A stretch of 43,549 bases of DNA from Bacillota bacterium (GTDB lineage Bacteria; Bacillota; Sulfobacillia; RBS10-35; Bu92): assembly GCA_014896375.1 (NCBI GenBank), contig JADBKN010000007.1:1-43549 (forward strand), read 5' to 3'. Positions 38,893-43,549 of this stretch are shown piece after piece. Each line of letters starts with the position of its first letter. The first letter of the stretch is position 1. The notes below the pieces were generated by a model. That model was not told the origin of the DNA. It saw only the letters and a program-made list of their open reading frames with translations, and searched no databases. Made by a program: the position numbers and the translations under genes.

Positions 38893-39737
38893 GCCTGCCG
38901 CCGCCGGCCGCGCGGCCGCGCCGGGCGCCGCTCGCGCTGCGCGTGGCGGCGCACGAGGATCTGGGCGGCGGCCTGCGCTGGCTCACGCTCGCGGCGCCGG
39001 ATGTGGCCGCGGCGGCGGAACCCGGGCAGTTCGCGCACGTGCGCTGCGGCGGCGGCCTGGGGCCGGACGGCGCGCTGGGCACGCGCCGCGCCTACAGCCT
39101 GGCCGACGCCGACCCCGACCGCGGCACCGTCTCCCTCCTCTACCGCGTGTGGGGGCGCGGCAGCGTGTGGCTCTCGCAGCGGCGCCCGGGCGAGGTGCTC
39201 GACGTGCTCGCGCCGCTCGGCACGCCCTTCCGCCTCGACCCGCACCGCACGCCCGTCTTCGTGGCGGGCGGCACGGGCGTGGCGCCGTTCATCTTCCTAG
39301 CGCGGCGGGCGCGGCAGAAGGGGCTGCGGCCGCTCGCCTTCGTGGGCGCGCGGACGGCGGCGGAGCTCGCGGGTGGCGAGTTCCTGGCGGCGGCCGGCGC
39401 GGAGGTCGCCGTGGCGACGGACGACGGCACCGCCGGCTTTGCCGGCACGGTGGTGGACCTGGTCGTCCGCGCCCTTGAAGAGACCGCGGCGGCGGGCGGG
39501 CTCGCCGGTCCCTCTCCCGCGCTCTACGCCTGCGGGCCGCACGCGATGATGGCCGCGCTGGCCGCGGCGTGCGCCGCGCACGGCTGGCCGCTGCAGGTCT
39601 CGCTGGAGACGCCCATGGCCTGCGGCATCGGCATCTGCCTCAGCTGCACGGTGCCTGGGCCCCGCGGCCCCGGCTTCTACCGGCGCTGCTGCGTGGAGGG
39701 CCCCGTCTTCGACGCGCGGGAGGTGGCGTGGGAATGA
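38889..39737 (+). CDS. pyrK: Dihydroorotate dehydrogenase electron-transfer subunit PyrK
   Basis: The FAD and [2Fe-2S] subunit passing electrons from PyrDB to NAD. The 282-residue protein has a ferredoxin-reductase fold ([11 protein letters not shown]-binding [44 protein letters not shown]) and a C-terminal cluster: [19 protein letters not shown]... with Cys245, Cys250, Cys253 and Cys267 or 268. The FAD motif reads RRAYSL instead of the more usual RRPISI. Start and stop are tied to neighbours by ATGA. Confidence 0.94.
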
Positions 39738-40684
39738 GCGACCTGACCACGCGCCTGGGGCCCCTGACGTTGCGCAATCCCGTGCTCCTCGCCTCCGGCA
39801 CGGCCGGGTTCGGGCGCGAGCTCGCGGAGTACCTGGACCTGGCGGGTCTCGGCGGCATCATCGTCAAGGGGACGTCGCCCTCCCCGTGGTACGGCAACCC
39901 GGGGCCGCGCACGGTGGAGACGCCGTCGGGCCTCATCAACTCCATCGGCCTCGAAAACCCCGGGCTGCGCCATTTTCTTGAGGAGGACCTGCCGTGGCTG
40001 CGCACTCAGGGCGCCACGGTGATCGTCAACGTCGTCGGGCGGACGGTGGAGGAGTACGCCGCCGTGGCCGAGGGCCTCGCGGGCGCGGACGGCGTGGCCG
40101 CCCTGGAGCTCAACATCTCCTGCCCGAACGTGAAGGCCGGCGGCATCCAGTTCGGCCATGACCCGCGGCTTGCGGCGGAGGTCACGCGCGCGGTGAAGGC
40201 GGCCTGCGGCCGGCCGCTCTTCGTCAAGCTCTCGCCGAACGCGCCGGATGTGCCGGCCGTCGCCGAGGCCGTGCTGGAGGCCGGCGCGGACGGGCTTTCC
40301 CTCATCAACACCTACCTGGCGCTGGCGATCGACGTCGCCCGCCTGCGGCCCGTGCTGCCGAGCGTCTTCGGCGGCCTCTCCGGGCCGGCCATCAAGCCCC
40401 TGGCGCTGCGCTGGGTGTGGGAGGCGCACGCGCGTTTCCGGGTGCCCATCATCGGTATGGGAGGGATCCGGGAGTGGAGCGACGCGGCGGAGTTCCTCCT
40501 TGCCGGCGCGCAGGCTGTCGCCGTCGGCACGGCCAGCTTCACGGAGCCGCGCACGGCGGCGTTCGTCGTCGAAGGACTGAGGAAGTGGCTGGACGAACGT
40601 GGCTTCGCGACGGTCGGCGAGGTCGTCGGCCTCGCCCACCGCGCGATCGATGGTGAGGAGGCCGTACCTCTTGGGCAGTCGTGA
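39734..40684 (+). CDS. pyrD: Dihydroorotate dehydrogenase catalytic subunit (class 1B)
   Basis: Oxidises dihydroorotate to orotate with FMN. The 316-residue TIM barrel has NPVLLASGTAGFG, GGIIVKGTSPSPWYGNPGPRTVETPSGLINSIGLENPG, and LELNISCPNVKAGG with catalytic Cys130, marking class 1B, which works with PyrK. VKLSPNAPDV, LSLINTYLALAID, GGLSGPAIKPLALRWVW and GMGGIREWSDAAEFLLAGAQAVAVGTA complete the site. ATGA overlap with pyrK; pyrF starts before its stop. Confidence 0.96.
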   Translation: MSDLTTRLGPLTLRNPVLLASGTAGFGRELAEYLDLAGLGGIIVKGTSPSPWYGNPGPRTVETPSGLINSIGLENPGLRHFLEEDLPWLRTQGATVIVNVVGRTVEEYAAVAEGLAGADGVAALELNISCPNVKAGGIQFGHDPRLAAEVTRAVKAACGRPLFVKLSPNAPDVPAVAEAVLEAGADGLSLINTYLALAIDVARLRPVLPSVFGGLSGPAIKPLALRWVWEAHARFRVPIIGMGGIREWSDAAEFLLAGAQAVAVGTASFTEPRTAAFVVEGLRKWLDERGFATVGEVVGLAHRAIDGEEAVPLGQS

Positions 40685-41489
40685 AGCGGCGGAGCGGCTC
40701 GTCGTGGCGCTGGACGTCACATCCATGGAGGAGGCCAGGGCGTGGGTGGAGCGGCTGTGGCCGGAGGTGCGCTTTTTCAAGGTGGGGCTCGGCCTCTTCA
40801 CGGCGGCCGGCCCCGCGGCCGTCCACTTCATCAAGGAACGCGGCGGCCGGGTCTTTCTCGACCTGAAATACCACGACATTCCCAACACGGTGGCGCAGGC
40901 CGTCGCTTCGGCCGCCGCGCTGGGCGCCGACCTCCTCACGGTGCACGTCGCCGGCGGCCGTTCGATGCTGGAGCGCGCGGTGCAGGCCGCCGAGGAGGCG
41001 GCGGCCCGGCACCGTCAGGCGCGCCCGAAGATCGTCGGCGTCACCGTTCTCACGAGCCTCGACGCCCGGGCGCTGGAGGAGATCGGGGAGGCCCTGCCGC
41101 TCTCGGATCTCGCCCTAAAGCGCGCGCAGCTCGCCAAGGCCGCGGGGCTCGACGGGGTCGTCTGCTCGCCGCTGGAGGCGCGGACGGTGAAGCTGGCCGG
41201 CGGCCCGCGATTCCTCGCGGTCACGCCGGGCATCCGTCCTGCCGGGGCGGAGCTGGGCGACCAGGCCCGCGCCGCCTCTCCGGAGATGGCCCTGCAGTGC
41301 GGTGCCGACCTGCTCGTGGTGGGCCGGCCGATCCTCGAAGCCCCCGATCCCCTTGCCGCCGCGCGGCGGATCCTGTCTCAGATGGAGGCGGCGATGAAGG
41401 AGCGGGAGGGCGGCGCGGGGCGGGCAGCGGCGGGGCGGGATGACGCGGCGCCAGGCGCGGAGCGCGGGAAGGAGCGGGGCGGGGCGTGA
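40671..41489 (+). CDS. pyrF: Orotidine-5'-phosphate decarboxylase with extra C-terminal tail
   Basis: Decarboxylates OMP to UMP. The 272-residue protein has LVVALDV, VRFFKVGLGLFTAAGP, the catalytic LDLKYHDIPNTV (Asp64, Lys66, Asp69), LLTVHVAGGRSML, VLTSLD, GLDGVVCSPLEA, VTPGIRP and DLLVVGRPI. TTG 40671 is preferred: GAGGAGG lies about 9 nt upstream; GTG 40653 is also possible. The last ~30 residues (EREGGAGRAAAGRDDAAPG and on) are a charged low-complexity tail not part of the enzyme fold. GTGA overlap with pyrE. Confidence 0.94.
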   Translation: MGSREAAERLVVALDVTSMEEARAWVERLWPEVRFFKVGLGLFTAAGPAAVHFIKERGGRVFLDLKYHDIPNTVAQAVASAAALGADLLTVHVAGGRSMLERAVQAAEEAAARHRQARPKIVGVTVLTSLDARALEEIGEALPLSDLALKRAQLAKAAGLDGVVCSPLEARTVKLAGGPRFLAVTPGIRPAGAELGDQARAASPEMALQCGADLLVVGRPILEAPDPLAAARRILSQMEAAMKEREGGAGRAAAGRDDAAPGAERGKERGGA

Positions 41490-42067
41490 CGGGATCGGAG
41501 CTCTTGGCCCGGCTGATGGATGTCGGCGCGTACCGGGAGGGCCATTTCCTCCTCACCTCGGGGCGCCACGGCGACCGCTTCTTCCTCATGCCGCTCGCCT
41601 TCCAGCGCCCGCCGCTGGCGGAGGCCGTCGGCCGCGCTGTGGCGGCGCTCTTCGCCGCCGAGCGTGTCGACGCGGTGGTGGGGCCGGCCACGGGCGGCAT
41701 CATCCTCGCCCATGAAGTCGCCCGGGCCCTCGGCGCCCGCTCCATGTTCGCGGAGAAGGACGGCGACGCCATGGTGTTGCGGCGCGGCTTCCGGCTGGAG
41801 GCGGGCGAGCGGGTGCTCGTGGTGGAGGACGTCGTCACCACGGGTGGCTCCGTAATGAAGACCATCGCCGCACTGGAGCCGTTTTCGCCGGTCGTCGTCG
41901 GCATCGGCGCCGTGATCGACCGCAGCGGCGGCCGCGCCGTCTTCGGTGTGCCGTTCCGCACCGTGGCCAGCGTGGAGGCGCGCGACTGGGCCCCGGAAGA
42001 GTGCCCGCTGTGCCGCGAGGGTGTGCCGCTCGTTCGGCCGAAGCATGACAAGCAAGATCGGACATAA
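41486..42067 (+). CDS. pyrE: Orotate phosphoribosyltransferase
   Basis: Adds PRPP to orotate to form OMP. The 193-residue protein has LLTSGRHGDRFFLMPLAF, VVGPATGGIILAHEVARALG, the PRPP-binding VLVVEDVVTTGGSV (Glu114, Asp115) and a C-terminal EARDWAPEECPLCREGVPLVRPK. The CPLC pair near the end is common in the PyrE subgroup of Clostridia-like organisms. Last gene of the pyr operon; a hairpin overlaps its stop codon. Confidence 0.95.
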   Translation: MTGSELLARLMDVGAYREGHFLLTSGRHGDRFFLMPLAFQRPPLAEAVGRAVAALFAAERVDAVVGPATGGIILAHEVARALGARSMFAEKDGDAMVLRRGFRLEAGERVLVVEDVVTTGGSVMKTIAALEPFSPVVVGIGAVIDRSGGRAVFGVPFRTVASVEARDWAPEECPLCREGVPLVRPKHDKQDRT

Positions 42068-42082
42068 ATCTTGTCCCCGATC
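42056..42082 (+). terminator. Candidate terminator at the end of the pyr operon
   Basis: GATCGGACA (42056-42064) pairs with TGT(CC)CCGATC (42072-42082), with a two-base bulge and a loop that contains the pyrE stop codon. No T-run follows, so this is a weak call. Confidence 0.35.
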
Positions 42083-42113
42083 GCATATCATGGCATCAAA
42101 GCCGTGGGAGGCG

Positions 42114-43268
42114 ATGCCATTGAACAAGACGATCCGCCGCGCCGCGGCCGCACTCGCGGCGCTGGCCCTGACGCTGGGTGTCAGCGGGTTTTCCAGTACC
42201 GGCCATGGGCCGGCCGGCACGGCGACCCATCCGATCCACGTCCGGCCGAACGCCTCGACGTCGCCGCAGGGACTCAGCCCCGCCCAGGTGCGCCACGCCT
42301 ATGGCATTGACAAGCTGCCGAACGACGGTGCCGGCGTCACGATCGCGATCGTCGATGCCTACGACCACCCCAAGATCGAGAACGACCTCGCCGTCTTCGA
42401 CCAGACGTTCGGGCTTCCCGCGCCTCCGAGCTTCGTCAAGCACAAGATGGCGAGCAAGATCCGTACGGACGGCGGCTGGGCGCTGGAGATCGCGCTGGAC
42501 GTCGAGTGGGCGCATGCGCTCGCGCCCAAGGCGAACATTCTTCTAGTGGAGGCGTCCAGCAGCAGCCTGGCCGACCTGCTGGCGGCCGTGGACTGGGCGG
42601 TGAATAACGGCGCGAACGTCGTCTCCATGAGCTGGGGAGGGGGAGAATTCTCCAGCGAGCCGAGCTACGACGGCCACTTCCAGAGCCCCGGAATCGTGTT
42701 CCTCGCTTCTTCAGGTGACAGCGGCACCGGTGCCAGCTGGCCGGCCTCGTCCCCGTACGTGGTGGCCGTCGGTGGCACCACGTTGAACGTGGACGCGCAG
42801 GGCAACTACATTTCGGAGACAGCGTGGAGCGGCTCCGGCGGCGGAACGAGCGCCTATGAAGCCGAGCCGGACTATCAGACCGGCTTCCAGTCGACGGGGA
42901 AGCGCGGCATCCCCGACGTGGCGTTCGACGCTGACCCGAACACGGGCGTGTCCGTCTACGACAGCGTCCGCTACCAGGGCCAGTCCGGCTGGTGGGTCGT
43001 CGGCGGCACGAGCCTCAGCGCGCCGGCGTGGGCGGGCATCGTGGCCCTGGCCGACCAGGCGCGCGGCACGCCGCTGACGGACGCGCACCAGGCACTCTAC
43101 AACCTGGCGACGGGCGGCGCCTACGCCAGCAATTACCACGACATCACGAGCGGTACAAACGGGTCGTGCGGCTCGCTCTGCACGGCGACGACCGGCTACG
43201 ACTTCGTCACGGGCGTCGGTTCGCCCAAGGCGGACCAACTCGTGCCGGCTCTCGCCAGCCAGCCGTAG
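42114..43268 (+). CDS. Secreted S53 (sedolisin/kumamolisin-like) serine-carboxyl peptidase
   Basis: A 384-residue exported peptidase. A signal peptide (NKTIRRAAAALAALALTLGVSGFSS) precedes a subtilisin-fold catalytic domain: YGIDKLPNDGAGVTIAIVDAYDHP, catalytic Glu125 and Asp129 in ALEIALDVEWAHALAP, the oxyanion-hole Asp202 in ASSGDSG, nucleophile Ser300 in VVGGTSLSAPAWAG and a C-terminal calcium-site region (YHDITSGTNG, TGYDFVTGVGSP). It lacks the ~170-residue activation prodomain of classic sedolisins. ATG 42114 sits only 2 nt after GGGAGG; TTG 42120, 8 nt after it, may be the real start. Sedolisins are active at acidic pH, hinting at a warm acidic habitat. Confidence 0.9.
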   Translation: MPLNKTIRRAAAALAALALTLGVSGFSSTGHGPAGTATHPIHVRPNASTSPQGLSPAQVRHAYGIDKLPNDGAGVTIAIVDAYDHPKIENDLAVFDQTFGLPAPPSFVKHKMASKIRTDGGWALEIALDVEWAHALAPKANILLVEASSSSLADLLAAVDWAVNNGANVVSMSWGGGEFSSEPSYDGHFQSPGIVFLASSGDSGTGASWPASSPYVVAVGGTTLNVDAQGNYISETAWSGSGGGTSAYEAEPDYQTGFQSTGKRGIPDVAFDADPNTGVSVYDSVRYQGQSGWWVVGGTSLSAPAWAGIVALADQARGTPLTDAHQALYNLATGGAYASNYHDITSGTNGSCGSLCTATTGYDFVTGVGSPKADQLVPALASQP

Positions 43269-43340
43269 CCGTCACCGCCGCCCATGTGGCTCGCGCCGCT
43301 CATGCATAATGCGCGGCCGGCGCGCACAGGATAGGATCAG

Positions 43341-43436
43341 CCTGCTGAGGGTGCTCTGCATAGGAAGCGGAGCTGAGAGGCCGCTACGGCCAACCTCCAT
43401 CACCAGATCCGGTTCATACCGGCGTTGGGAAGCAGG
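43341..43436 (+). promoter_or_regulatory. TPP (THI-box) riboswitch
   Basis: Stem P1 is CCTGCT (43341-43346) with AGCAGG (43431-43436). Between them are the conserved CTGAGAGG (43373-43380) and the pyrophosphate-site segment GATCCGGTTCATACCGGCGT followed by TGGGAAGC, matching the THI-box core. The regulated gene, presumably for thiamine synthesis or uptake, is beyond the window. A CATAAT at 43305-43310 may be the -10 box but no good -35 is seen. Confidence 0.93.
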
Positions 43437-43441
43437 TGACG

Positions 43442-43465
43442 AACGGACCCCTCACGGGGTCCGTT
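43442..43465 (+). terminator. Hairpin following the TPP aptamer
   Basis: Perfect 10-bp stem AACGGACCCC/GGGGTCCGTT with a TCAC loop, 6 nt after P1. The following CCATTTCG is a poor T-tract, so read-through or a translational mechanism is possible. After it (43466-43549) I see no gene start. Confidence 0.75.
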
Positions 43466-43549
43466 CCATTTCGCTGTGCCGGCTCTGCCGACAGTGCTGG
43501 CGCGGCGCCTGGACGCCGTCCGCGTCAATACGCCCGCGCAAACCACACC

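Overview
The window comes from a spore-forming, very GC-rich (about 70% by eye) member of the Bacillota/Firmicutes. It encodes an uninterrupted sporulation sigma factor K, a YteA-type DksA-like sporulation protein, the Gram-positive division set SepF-YggT-DivIVA, a T-box-controlled ileS and a PyrR-attenuated pyr operon. High-GC deep branches such as Symbiobacterium or Thermaerobacter relatives would fit, but the genus cannot be fixed from the sequence alone. Genes are tightly packed, nearly all on the + strand, with GTG/TTG starts common and many 4-base ATGA/GTGA/TTGA overlaps; only an S9 peptidase and an M32 carboxypeptidase are on the - strand.

Layout. 0-1.4 kb: tail of an unknown gene and an MFS exporter. 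1.5-2.2 kb: sigK. 2.3-6.8 kb: yqeG-aroE-aroC-aroK-aroB, the shikimate pathway to chorismate. 6.8-8.4 kb: a cytoplasmic DegS-like kinase and DegU-like regulator, closed by a terminator. 8.6-13.6 kb: a Flp/Tad pilus locus (flp, tadE, tadG-like, cpaB, cpaE, cpaF) that stops abruptly inside the 3' end of cpaF; tadB, tadC and a prepilin peptidase are absent. A ~250 bp foreign-looking segment with an antisense coding remnant joins it to a 5'-shortened pgeF. 13.8-17.2 kb: pgeF-yggS-sepF-yggT-divIVA plus a NUDIX gene (division cluster). 17.2-24.1 kb: S9 peptidase (-), T-box and ileS, M32 carboxypeptidase (-). 24.2-30.2 kb: NUDIX, alkaline-phosphatase-superfamily enzyme, DUF5665-like protein, yteA, lspA, rluD, metallo-beta-lactamase-fold protein, a membrane protein. 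30.2-31.25 kb: a non-coding, repeat-rich, locally AT-rich island. 31.26-42.07 kb: the complete de novo UMP operon pyrR-pyrB-pyrC-carA-carB-pyrK-pyrD-pyrF-pyrE with its promoter and PyrR attenuator. 42.1-43.3 kb: a secreted S53 (sedolisin) peptidase. 43.3-43.5 kb: a TPP riboswitch with terminator whose target gene lies beyond the window.

The least ordinary parts are (i) the 30.2-31.25 kb island, where 28-bp near-perfect terminal inverted repeats bound a 712-bp transposase-less element carrying a set of related imperfect palindromes spaced near 51, 62 and 51 bp, with a diverged copy of the palindrome block just outside it, all ending 9 bp before the pyr promoter; and (ii) the broken junction between the Tad locus and pgeF. 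Neither is proven to be a new system; both can be tested by simple searches. Function calls for the housekeeping genes rest on recognised motifs and gene order, not on database searches.
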